From Anaeramoeba flamelloides (lineage: Eukaryota > Metamonada > Anaeramoebidae): a DNA stretch of 64,000 bases. The position numbers and the translations under genes are program-made. Where the stretch lies: positions 10,440,501 through 10,504,500 of the forward strand of contig JANTQA010000012.1 of the NCBI GenBank assembly GCA_027625915.1, in the 5' to 3' direction. Below, in pieces: positions 43,809-54,569 of this stretch. The number at the start of each line of letters is the position of its first letter. Position 1 is the first letter of the stretch. Below the pieces are notes generated by a model, which did no database searches, was not told the origin of the DNA, and saw only the letters and a program-made list of their open reading frames with translations.

Positions 43809-44588
43809 AAAAAAAAATAATCAAAATAGGATATATTAACCAAATTAAAAAAAAATCAAATTCATATTAAACAAGAAAAGCCTATTTTATTTCAAAACAT
43901 AGAAAAAGAAGATAACCCAAATAACAATTTAAACATTTTACAGGAATATTTAGAACAAGACAACCCTAACCAAAACCAAATTGATAACAAAAAAAAAAAA
44001 CAAAAAAAACCTTATCATAAATTATCATTAATTGCCTTTGAGGAAAGTAGAAAATTGGATCCTACAAATTTTGTAATGTGGAACGAATTGGGAAATTATG
44101 CACTCCATTCTACAAAATATCAAGAAGCCGAATATTGCTTTTTGAATGCACTCGAAACAATTTCATCTTCTCATCTTCATTGCTCAAAAGAGCAAAAAAA
44201 AAAATTCATCGCAGGAATATATTGCAATTTAGGAGTAGTATACCAAGCAATGGGCGAGGAATTTTATGAACAGTCAGAAAAGAGTTTCCTAAACGGAATA
44301 AAAGAATATCGTGCCTTACCAGAGCTTTGGAACAATTTAGGAAACCTATATCGAATTTCAGAGATTAACCAAAAGGCCTTAGAATGCTACCAAGAATGCG
44401 TGCAAATCGACTCCAATTACGCAATGGCGTTTAATAACATCGCCTTATTACACATTAAGCAAGGTGACCTTTACGAAGCCAAGTTTGCACTCGATAGTGC
44501 TCTTGATATCGATAAAGATCTTGATTCAACAAGATCAAACAGAAAAAAACTTGAAGTTTTGTTTAATCAAAATGAAGACGTTAACTAA
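41716..44588 (+). CDS. TPR-repeat protein with a frame break at a long adenine run
   Basis: The start is ATG 41716 (MYDLSDTESEPDEF); the open frame extends upstream only through a TTG. Part 1 runs to TAA at 43807-43809 and part 2 is open from 43830 in a different frame to 44588. Part 1 has an acidic N-terminus, a helical region, TPR units (FNLLGVFNLLLHKQELAINV, NNYAILL, YWCNLASAYCLGGQGKNSRL), an Asp/Ser run (about 43440-43525) and a Lys/Arg tail ending in an A-rich run. Part 2 resumes with TPRs (WNELGNYALHSTKYQEAEY, LWNNLGNLYRI, AFNNIALLHIKQGDLYEAKF). Both halves look like one protein of about 950 residues. The break may be a homopolymer assembly error, or an intron ending at TAG 43827-43829. 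TPR proteins scaffold protein complexes; no family is assigned. AATAAA lies near 44685. Confidence 0.8.
43777..43829 (+). other. Frame-break site in the TPR gene
   Basis: A run of about 30 A is followed by TAAAAAAAAATAATCAAAATAG. No GT donor exists between 43579 and the break. The nearest phase-0 donor matching the acceptor at 43829 is 43435 (AAT^GTATCA), but using it would remove the coding-like Asp/Ser and Lys/Arg segments. Two slips in the A runs (43777-43806 and 43847-43855) would also keep the frame open. Confidence 0.6.
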
Positions 44589-45399
44589 ATTAGTATGCTC
44601 TCTTTTATTTTATTATGTTTATTATTATCATTCCAATTTAATTTTTGAATTTTATGTGTTATTTCATTAGCCTAACACACAAAATGAATAAAATTTTTAG
44701 CAGTAATTTTTTTCTTTAATTTTTTATACAAACATTTTTTTGTTTAAAATGGATGCTTTTATTTATTCTAAAGATTCTATTAATCTATTTTTTTTTTTGA
44801 AATATAGATCGCATAATATTTCTATTAATCAATCAATCTATATATCTATATTTCTATATATATACATATATATATATATAAACCCCATTCCAAAAATTTG
44901 GATACAAACCAAAAAGCAAAAATAGGCCAAAAAAAAAACCCAATTTATGGTATTTATATAAACATAATAAAAAATAACATTTAAGTTGAAAAGTATTAAT
45001 ATTTTAATATTTAATCACTTTAATTCAAATAAAAGAAAAAAATATAAAACTCAAAAATAAAAACAGTTGTGACCAAAATAATGAAACGAGGAACAAAAAA
45101 TCTATTGGTTAACTTGTTGAAATTTCACCAACAATTGTTTATCGATCAAATGATAAGATACCATCTACTAGTTGTATGTTATTTTTCAATTTAAAAAACT
45201 CAACAATAACCTTCTATCAACCATTGAAAAAAAATTTCAGATCTAACGAAACAGATTACGTAATTGCAAAAAAGGAAATGAAAACAAAACAAAAAAGACA
45301 AAAAATGAAATAGTTTGTAAAATCAAATTCTTTCCAAATTGAATTTAAAGTGTGATATTGTTATTCTTTCAACTGTTTAAACTGTGTTCAAATTTTTAG

Positions 45400-45990
45400 A
45401 ATATAGTTTATATATCACTTAGCGCCCTGAATTTACTAAAATTTCATCAAGTTCATAATCTAAAATTTTAAATGATACTGATGCGTTAATAAGTTTATTT
45501 TGTTATTTATCTTTAAATCCAGCTTTTAATTCTAATTAAAAGTTAAAATCATCCAAAGAATCGTAATTTTATTATGTATTTTTTTTTGATATTGGAAAAA
45601 AAAATACTAATTAATTTTTACATTTTTTTTAAAGATTTTTATTTTTTTTTTAATTTTTTAAATAAGAAAATTTATAACAATAATAGTAATTCAAAATACA
45701 ATATATTGGTTTATCAATAATAACGATCAAATAATTTTGTTAATTTTCTGATAAATAATATCAATAAAAAAATATATATTGAGAAATTTTCTGTTTTTTT
45801 TTAGACAAAATTTTCATAAATATTGAATAAAGAGAAAAATTAGTACTATTAATTTAGCCTTAAATTAAAAGTTTAATAAAAATAATTTACTAAAATATCA
45901 ATTCGATCAATAGAAAAACATTGAAATCCCAAAAATAATTGTAAAATAATTATTTTTAATATATTCGAATTAAATCAATAAAAATTTCAA
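45400..45990 (+). repeat. Dispersed repeat family R, copy 2
   Basis: It aligns with 40075-40700 through TTTACTAAAATTTCATCA, GATACTGATGCGTTAAT, TTATCTTTAAATCCAG, TTTTTGATATTGG and TATTCGAATTAAATCAAT. Internal indels are frequent. No coding capacity. Confidence 0.6.
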
Positions 45991-46039
45991 TATATTTTTT
46001 TTATTATTGTATAAGGAAGGAATTTTTAATACATCTTGA

Positions 46040-46600
46040 TTGTATTTAGGTTTTTTTTTATTTGAGAAATTTATCCGAAAATTAAATAAATTATCTTTTT
46101 ATTTCTAAAATTAAAAAAAAACATTGTTGGGTTTTCTTGAGTTTTTTTTAAAGAAAAATAAATAAATTTTCGTTAGGTTTTTTTGAGTTTTCTATTTATT
46201 TAAAAAATCAATAGATTTTCGAAATAAAATAGAAAACCTCAAAAAAACCTAGAAAACTTCACAAATAAATAGAAAACCTCAAGAAGACCTAACGAAAATC
46301 TATTGATTTTCCAAATAAATGGAAAACCTTAAAAAAACAAAGAACACTTCACAAATAAATAGAAAACCGCAAAACAACATAGAACACTTCACAAATAAAA
46401 AAGAAACCCTCTGGAAATTTGCTGTCAATTTTCCAGAATTTAAAAAAAAATGGGAGAAATCTTTGATTTTACTCTATTCTTTTGAATTCTGTAAAACCAC
46501 CATTGCGTTTTTTTTTTAATTTAAGAAATTGAAAAAACTAAATTGAAATTTTCGGTTTATTTCTTAAATTAAAAAAAAACCTAGGCACTTGAATTAATTC
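46040..46600. repeat. Palindromic and tandem repeat cluster
   Basis: AACGAAAATCTATTGATTTTC (near 46290-46312) pairs with GAAAATCTATTGATTTT-like complements near 46198-46220. A unit reading ACTTCACAAATAAATAGAAAACC recurs two to three times (46256, 46346, 46388 onward). The 3' end carries a hairpin with TTTAAGAAAT and ATTTCTTAAA arms (46515-46570). Related motifs occur at 26.1-26.9 kb. Confidence 0.55.
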
Positions 46601-48770
46601 TACTGTACTCTTCTGTTTTTAATTACACTTGATAATACTTCTCTAATTCCTAAATTTTTATTTATAAATAAGTTTTAAAGATATCAATATTATTTTATTC
46701 TCTATCATAGCTAATAAATTTTTGGTTAATTTTTTGTTAATAATATGAAAATTATTAGTATTATTAAATAATACAAATTATTGATTTTTTTTAATTCAGA
46801 TATCCAGATTTTATGATTATTTCTATAGGATTTACAGTTTTATAAAAATTTCTTTTATAGACAAAATAATTGAATCTAAAAAAATATAAATATAAATCAA
46901 CTTTTAAATCATATTCAATGAGAATAAAATAATCTTCATACTTTTAAAAATATTTTTTTTTTAAATTTTATTGTTTCAACTGTGCAAAAATGAAATTTTA
47001 ATTTATCTTTTTTAAGAAATAAATCACAATTTTATCAAAAAAAAACATGAAAAATTAAGATAAAACTTTTGCAAATGTATTATTGTTTTGTAACCAATTG
47101 AAGGCAATCTTTCAGAGAATCGATTTTTTCAACTTAAATAAATATATATCCTTAAAATAATTTTTGTATCTATGAATAAATGGCTATATCAAAAAAAAAA
47201 AAAAATGTTGTAAAATATCAAATGGTTATATAATAATTATACTAAATAAAGATTTAAGAATAATTTGATAAATAAAAATTACAATCGAAAATAAATAACC
47301 TTACATATTTTTTTTTTCTGAAACAAGAAGAAATTATGTTAAAAAAAAATAATATGAACTTAAATAAAGAGATTCAAAAAAAAATAAAGTTAATTGATTC
47401 GCTAATCTTATTTATTTTTACCTATAAGATAATAGAACACTTTTTTACAGAAGAACATAATCAAACCAGATACCCAAAACACATTTATTATCTTTAAATG
47501 AATTAATTTCCATTTTTAAAAGAATAAATTATTTACAATCAATTTTTAACAAAGATCCTAATCATTTTTATTGAAGTTTTGGATCATCAATTCAACAAAG
47601 GAAAATTTGTATAGCAGTTTTTATTTTTATGAAATCCCACTTTTCGTAATTTCTGAAAGTTTGAATTCACAAATAACCTTGAACATTTAAAATCTAATTT
47701 CACGAACACAACACAAAATTATCAAATATTGAATCCTTGAAAATCAGAAAAAATTGTTATTTTATTTTATTCACAAATATTTAATCAATTTCTTGAAATT
47801 TAAAAGATTAAGGAATTTTTTTTTTTCTATTATTTCAGTTTTTATGGAAGCAATTATCATTAGAAAAATAATGTTTTTGTTATTGTTAATTTTTTTGTTA
47901 TAATTATTGATTATAAAAAGTTTAATTTGTTTGAAAATATTTAAAAAATACGAGAAATAATAATTAATGTGCATTGATAATTATATCTGTTGGATTATTA
48001 ATAACTCGTTGAAATTATTAAGATTGTGCTATTTCATTATTGGAAATTAAATCAAATTAAAACTCATTTTTTCATTTTTTAAGTTTAATTTTATATGTTT
48101 TAAAAAAGTATTTTATCAAAATCTTTTAGATATTTGTAATATTTTTTTAGTATTTAAAAAGAAAAAACTGATTCAAAATTTTCTTTGAATAAATAAATGA
48201 TATTTTTTTCAAAGCTTAAATTAATTAATGTGTTTTTTTTTGAAATTGAGTAAATTTTTTTTTTAACAGGAAGTTTTAAAACTTAGCTATTTTATTTTTA
48301 AAGGATGTATTTTGGGTTACTTCCTTTGCGGATATTAAGATTTCTTTCTACTTCCAAGATATTTTTTTTTTTTAAATAATTCAGAAATATGTATGATTTT
48401 GAACTTTTCAAAAATTCAAAAAATGGATCTTAACTTTCAAAAACAATGCTTCATTTCTGAAAATAACATTTAAAAGTAAGTTTGGTATTATTGTAATAAT
48501 ATTTTTACTTTGGTTTTTCGAATTTAAGATTTGGCTAATTTTTTTTGAATTTGCGATTGAATTTACTAGAATATTTTTTTTATTTCTACTATTCCCTAAA
48601 AATAAATTTTTTTTTTTATTCAAAATAAAATTTAAATTCAATTTTGATTTATTTAATTTATTAAATTATTTTAAAAAATTATCAAAAAAAAAAAAAAAAT
48701 ATATCTATATATTTAAATTTAAAACGAAAATAATAATTAAATATTATTTAAAGTAAATTTACAATGGGTT

Positions 48771-50970
48771 TTATTTTAATAACTTTTCAAATTTCATTTT
48801 TTGCTTTTCTGTTAATAATTCAATTTGACATATTTGGGAAACGAAAGGCACTAACAATAATAATTTTTCATTTGTTGAATGCTTTTGGTGGCTTATTTGA
48901 AATTTATTTAAATAATCCTGAATAGTTTTTGAAGACAGTGTTTTTAAAAACTGATAATGGTTATGGAAAGTTTCAAATTTAAGTGAAAAGTTTGTACTGG
49001 TATTTCCGATATAATTTAACCAATTATTAATATTTTTTTTTGTAAAAAATTGGGGTTGGCTTAATGAAAAAAATGTTGGGAAAATTTGTTGATCATTTTT
49101 TTTTTCATTATTTTTCATTAATTCTTTATTTTTCATTGGATTATTCTTATTAATTAAATTGCCACTTCTTTTGGGAGTAATAACAGCTGGTTGCTTTTGA
49201 AAAATCGAAGGAATAATATTGATAAGCAAAGGTTTTGATTTACCATCCTTTCCCAATTTGAACGGTATTCCATACGAATTTTTCCAAAAATTTAATTGAC
49301 GATTGTTTTTTTTTTGTGAAAGCCCCTTGACTAAAGTTGGTTGGTTTGGTTTTCGTTTTTTAAATTGATTCGTTTTTTTATTATTTTTTAAAGAATTCTT
49401 CTTTGTTCTTTTTTTTTTACTTTTACTTTTACGTTTTCTTTTTCTTTTTCTTTTTCTTTCGAATTTCTTTTTCAATTTTCTTTCAAATTTATAATTTTGA
49501 TCGAAAGATAATGAATTGCTTGAAAAATTTTCTAAATCACTACTAATAGAAGTACTACTGTTGGCCATACTGGAAGTACTGCTGCTAATATCACTATCGC
49601 TACTTGAAATGTTACTAGAACTTAGACTACTGTCACTTCCATTTAATATATCATTAATTAATGTACTGTCACTATCAGAATTTGAATTACTACTCATAGA
49701 AATCTCATATTTTTTCTTCTTTAATGAATTTTTTCTTTTTCTTTTTCTTTTTCTTTCTTTTTTTTGAAATTGTTTAAGTTTCTTTCTTCTTCTTTCTCTT
49801 TCCCTTTCCTTCTCTTTAAATTCTTCTTTCCATTTGACCTTTTCTTTTTCACTTATCTTAAATTTGTCCTTTTCCTTTGATTTCTTTTTGGTTTGGTAAT
49901 CTTTTTTAAGTGATTTTTCTTTCAATATCTTTTTATTATATTCATTAATCTGTGGTTGAGATTTATAATACCTAGTATTGGATTCTTGAGGTATTAGTTT
50001 TTTATATTTCCCTTTCCCTTTTCCTTTTCCTTTTCCTTTCCTTTTTTCTTTTTCTTTTTCTTTTTCTTTTTCTTTTCCTTTTCCTTTTTCTTTTCCTTTT
50101 TCTTTTTCTTTTTCTTTTTCTTTTTTTTTTCCTTTCCCTTTCCCTTTCCTTTTTCCTTCATCAAAGTCTTGGATTTTTTTAATTTTTTTCGTTTTTTCTT
50201 TCACCTTATCAATTTTGTTCTCTTTGAATTTATGCCTAAAATTCATTTCGTTGTGTTCAAAATAATTGTTTTCAAAACCCTTTTTGGAAATTAAAGGCTG
50301 TGAATAGGAACTTTTCTCTTTATTTTTTCTATTAATCCGATCTTGTTCAATTTTTTTTCTTTCTTTTTCCAGCTCAAGAGAAAGAGACAGCTCTTGTGAA
50401 AGGGGCTTAATGTCTTTCGTTGCTCTTTTGAATGGCAATCCAATCGTTATCAATCTTGCGAAAAGAACCTCTTTTCTTCCAACTTTTTTTAAATTCAATT
50501 TTTCTAATTCCTTTTTTAAATCTTCTTTTGTTGCACCCAAAAGTGAATGGACCCATTGGAAATACCTTCTGCAAAGCTGTTCAATTTTTTGTTTCTTGGT
50601 GTCCGTTGCACGATAATTGACTTTCCAGAGATCAAGCTGAGAAGTAAGAAATTCATTGCTTGAGAGCTTGATTCCATCCAATAAGGGCTTCAAAAAGACA
50701 TAATCCTTAAGCGACGTTGAAGGCCTTCTCGTATCATAACCTACACCTAACAATCGACACATTGAAACAATGTCAGATCTCTTTGCAGATTTTGTTAACC
50801 ATTCCTTCCCTTCATTACTGTACAGCTCTAAAACATAAATTTCGTCATTCTATGATCAAAGATCGAAAGCGTTAAAAAAAAACAAATTTTGTTTTTGTGT
50901 TTTTGTGTTGGTTTTTTCTTGTTTGTTCGGTTGTTTTTTTTTTAGAAAGAAAAGAAAAAAGCCTTACCAT
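48771..50970 (-). CDS. SAP-domain-like, highly basic protein; start codon is a separate exon
   Basis: Exon 1 supplies only ATG (50968-50970), followed directly by GTAAGG; the acceptor GATCATAG leads to exon 2 at 50849 (AATGACGAAATT). The intron is 118 bp, phase 0, and the product 693 residues. The frame also contains an internal ATG at 50762, but residues upstream (DEIYVLELYSNEGKEWLTK) look coding. Residues about 106-140 match a SAP DNA-binding motif (TKEDLKKELEKLNLKKVGRK, then LFARL). Next come Lys/Glu/Gly repeats, a Ser/Asp-rich stretch and Arg/Lys blocks (KRKRKRKRKSKSKKKR) suggesting nuclear localisation. The C-terminal 100 residues are an unrecognised helical domain (FHNHYQFLKTLSSKTI). 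A chromatin or RNA role is inferred from SAP and composition only. Confidence 0.75.
49990..50160 (-). repeat. Purine-only tract coding Lys/Glu/Gly repeats
   Basis: AAG/GAA/GGA codons repeat almost without interruption, giving a plus strand of CTTTTCC-type pyrimidines. It lies in the low-complexity middle of the SAP-like protein. Confidence 0.8.
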
Positions 50971-51338
50971 AAAATGGAAACTGTTATTTTTTTGACAAAA
51001 AGAAATTTAAAAAAAAATGAAAGCATTTTCACACTTTTTAATAGGATACTGTTAAATTTAAACATTCTTTCAAACTTTCTCCACACTTTAAAGACAGTGT
51101 AGAATCAAAATCTAATTTTGAATTTTAATTAAGGGACTATTCACCCAAAAAATGGAAGAATAAATTCAAGTCACCTTAAAAGAAAAAAAGAAACAATATG
51201 AGATAATAAAACTAAACTTACTTTTTATGAAATTCTACAAAATTAAAATTGTTTTTAAAAAAGTTTGATCTATTTTTTCACTTTTATATATAGCTCGAAA
51301 TTCAACTTATTTTTAGGATTGATAGTTATTAAAGGCTT

Positions 51339-51735
51339 ACTATTTGTTGTAAAATTAATGAAAAAAAATTTTCATTCAGCTTTTCAAAAAAAGTTTTTTT
51401 TAAGGGACAAGTCACTATTATTGTTTTTTTAACAATTTCAAAATAAGGATTCCTTATCTAGAAATATATTTAATATTGAAAATAAACAGGGTTTTCGAAT
51501 CTAAGTAATTGGCAAATTTTCTCAATCTCTATTAAATTTAGGTATAAAAATTTAATAGAGATCAGCCCCTTAAATCAAGGAAAAATTTACACATTTTTAA
51601 TTCCCCAAACCATCTTAATCAAATCATTTTTCCTTTTTAGAATGAGACCTTTTATGATTTAATTTAATTCATAGGAGAAGATTATTTTTGGAAAGCTGAA
51701 TGAAAATTTTGATCTTTTTATTTTACGATTAACAG
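51339..51735. repeat. Foldback of repeat family T
   Basis: The left arm near 51339-51395 (GGCTTACTATTTGTTG, ATTTTCATTCAGCTTTTCAAAAA) pairs with the right arm near 51650-51735 (complement AGCTTACTGTTAATCG, ATTTTCATTCAGCTTTCCAAAAA). At 51523-51562, ATCTCTATTAAATTT and AAATTTAATAGAGAT form a tight hairpin. Confidence 0.6.
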
Positions 51736-52544
51736 TAAGCTTAATTTCAAAAATAGGGGCAGATTTTTCATCAGAAAAAAATTCGTTTAATTTTGATTTT
51801 TTTTTGAATAATAAGGTATTTTAGTAAATTTTTTACAGAAAATAACCAATATAGATTAATAAATAAAAATGTTGTATAATCATTGTATTTTTTGAAATAC
51901 AAATGATAAAAGAAAAAAATAATAAAAAAAAGTTTGCCACTAATTTTGAAATTTGGCTTGTATTTCAAAAAAGCTGTCAGATCTTAAAAAAAGTATATTT
52001 TGTGATAAAGATTAAATTCTATATTTTTCCCCAATTTTACCGAAAAAAACATAGAATACCAAGTAATCATTTATTTTTCTAATTATTACATTGTTAAAAT
52101 TTTTGAAATCTGTTAATTTTGACCCTTTGGTAAAATATTGAAAACAAAAATAATCCCAAATCTGAAAAATTAATATAGAGAATGTATGATATATTCAAAT
52201 GTAATTTAAGATTATTATCCCTTTGAGAAATGATGGATTGATTAGAAACATAGAATTTAAGAGGATTAAATTGTCTTTAACTTTAAAAAATGTGAATTTT
52301 GTTTTCGTTAAATCTTTTGTATCTTAATTTTGAAAAAAATTTTTCATTTAAATTGGTAAACTTTGAAAATAAAATTTTAATATACTTAGAGGTCAAATCA
52401 CTTAGCCGGAATATACCCAATACTCAAGGAATGACTGGAAAATAAAAATTGGTATTGTGGAATTGAACTTCACCAGTTGAAAAATTGAAATATAAAAAAA
52501 AATAATAACGATTCACTTTTTTTTTTTTTTTTTTTTTTGTAGAA

Positions 52545-52725
52545 AAAAATCAATAATTACATAATTTATTAAACTTTGAACTCTTTTATTTGAATAAAAA
52601 TCTGGATTAAAGATAAATAATAAAAATAGTGTATGAACTAATAAATATTTTTTAAAATCTTTTATTCTTAAACTTGATGAAATTTTGGTCAATCTTTTGT
52701 AATAAGGGATATATATATATATATA
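52545..52725 (-). repeat. Dispersed repeat family R, copy 3, inverted and truncated
   Basis: On the minus strand it reads ACCAAAATTTCATCAAGTTTAA and ATTATTTATCTTTAATCCAG, matching the starts of the copies at 40.1 and 45.4 kb. It abuts a (TA)n tract at about 52708-52732, as the other copies lie near TA-rich DNA. Confidence 0.55.
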
Positions 52726-53041
52726 TATATATTAATTTTGTTACTATTAAGTAACAGGATAAATGTTCAAAATCAATAAGGTTTTGAAGAGTTTTATATT
52801 ATTTTAAATTTTGATTAATGGGCTCAATTCTGTATCCTCTTAATAATAAATATTCATCTATCACTCCAATTCATCTAATATTTCTGAATTAAAAAATTGA
52901 AAATTTATTTGATTTTTAAAATGAAAAAACAATTGTACCAAAGTCCTTAGATTTTTTGTTTCGCTCTGGTTATATGAGTGTAAATAACCCTGTTAGTAAT
53001 TTTGATTTATTACCAAAATTTAAAACAGTTTTTTTTTTCAG

Positions 53042-53115
53042 GCTTTGGCATTTGGAGATAGTAACCCATACATCCAGAGATATACTTGGTTCATATTCGA
53101 TCTATATTTTGAGGT
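53042..53115 (+). pseudogene. Possible isolated fossil exon with a glycosidase-like motif
   Basis: A typical acceptor (T-run, then CAG) is followed by a frame reading ALAFGDSNPYIQRYTWF and later LYFE, ending at a GTTAGA donor-like site. The block SNPYIQRYTWF resembles the end of the GH128-type glycoside hydrolase core, where a conserved R-Y-x-W-F occurs. No neighbouring exon was found, so it may be a fragment or chance. Confidence 0.25.
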
Positions 53116-53317
53116 TAGATCTTTGATTAATGTAAAGGGTTCAAAAATATAATAAATAAATTCTGTTTAAAAATTCATAAAATTTTAAAATTAGAGAACT
53201 GAAATGATTTTTAAAATCAAAAAATACAAATAATGTTCTATTTCTGATTTTTTTGTAAAAATGATATAACTAAGTGAAAAAAATACCGAACATTAAAAAA
53301 ATAATCCATGACAAGAT

Positions 53318-53738
53318 TTTTAATTGTGAGTATTAGGAAAATTGATGTGTAATTTCTTTTATTTCTAATCAAATCCCTTTTTTAAGAATCAAACTTTTAA
53401 AATTATAACTCGCTCACTAAATAGAATAATGATTAATGAAACTATACTGGTTCAAAACACCATTCAATCAATGAAAAAGCCAGAATAAAAATTATCATTT
53501 TTCAAACTCTAGTAAATCTCTAGAAAACTTGATTGTTTTTCGAGAATAAGTTGATCTAATTATGTTATCAAACAATTACTTGAGTATTCTAGATACACAC
53601 CTTTTTTAATGAACTTGAGGTTGGTTTATTACCAGGCTTTCATAAAAAATTTGGTTATTTAGAAAAAGGAGTAGATTGAAAAATTAAAAGAAATTAGACA
53701 TCAACTTTTCAAATACTCACAATTAAAAATCTTATCAA
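53318..53738. repeat. Diverged foldback element
   Basis: AAGATTTTTAATTGTGAGTATT followed by GGAAAATTGATGT and TAATTTCTTTTA (53318-53370) is repeated in inverse orientation at about 53680-53738. The inner part is only weakly alignable. No coding capacity. Confidence 0.65.
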
Positions 53739-54569
53739 TATTTTATTTTCAGTACAGTTTTTTTTTCCCTCCTATACTTTTCAAACTTTTCATATATTCT
53801 TAATTCTTTTTTTTGAAATTGATTCGAAAAAATCCTAAATTCTTGTTAATATATAATTGTCATCCCACCGAATTGGTATGGTTCTTTTCTACCTTCAGTA
53901 AATATTATATTTGCATTCGTCAAATTTTTTTAATGGGCTAATATAAAAACAGTGGTTATGTACTTGATAATAGTTGTGAATAAATAATAATTCTGACTCA
54001 ACAAAGTGACCTTTGAGACTATGAATTCAATTAGGAATACTTTAAAAGCACTACACTCAGTCAGATATGTTTGTCTATGAGTAGATGTATAATAAATTGG
54101 AAAAAATTTTCCGAACTTTTTCCTGTCTTTGTTCTTTACAAATAGAGTTTTTAAAGAATGTTTTTTTTTTTGTTGACACAATTTGAAGGGGAGAATGAAA
54201 ATGAAGTGCAAATTTTTACTAATTTCTTCAGTAAATATCTTTATTTTTCTTAATTCAGAATGAAAAATTCTAATTATTTACAAATATTACTGTTTGTTTG
54301 CTCAAAGAAAATCATCACCGTCTTGTACCTATTTCCTCCTATTAGTCAACCTTTGAAAAATTTTTAACATTTGTAATTTACTCTTTTCTCTAAAAGTTTT
54401 CAAAAAAATGGTATTTTACCTAAATTGGAAAATGGTTAACACAAGAATTTCAGAATTCTAAGAAATATAATCTCAAAGTGAACAAAATAACTATTCTTAA
54501 TGAGTTGTTTTGACAACAAAATCAAGACTATCAAATCATTTTCTCTCAATTTTCTATTGTAACTTTTAA

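Larger units (their letters stand above)
44589..48770. other. Intergenic region between convergent genes with repeats R and hairpins
   Basis: It contains TA-rich microsatellites near 44840-44880, repeat R copy 2 (about 45400-45990) and a hairpin/tandem repeat region (46040-46600). The stretch 46600-48770 is AT-rich with no recognised gene or structure. Confidence 0.5.
50971..54569. other. Intergenic region between divergent genes with foldbacks and a possible fossil exon
   Basis: It holds a T-type foldback (51339-51735), a pure hairpin near 51523-51562, an inverted copy of repeat R (52545-52725) next to a TA microsatellite, an exon-like patch (53042-53115) and a foldback (53318-53738). No promoter element was recognised for either flanking gene. 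Confidence 0.5.

Noticed and set aside
45061-45190. CAGTTGTGACCAAAATAATGAAACG followed by a frame with KSIG...EISPTIVYR, resembling a Tc1-type end and helix-turn-helix
   Set aside because: No inverted partner end and no further transposase motifs were found within several kilobases.
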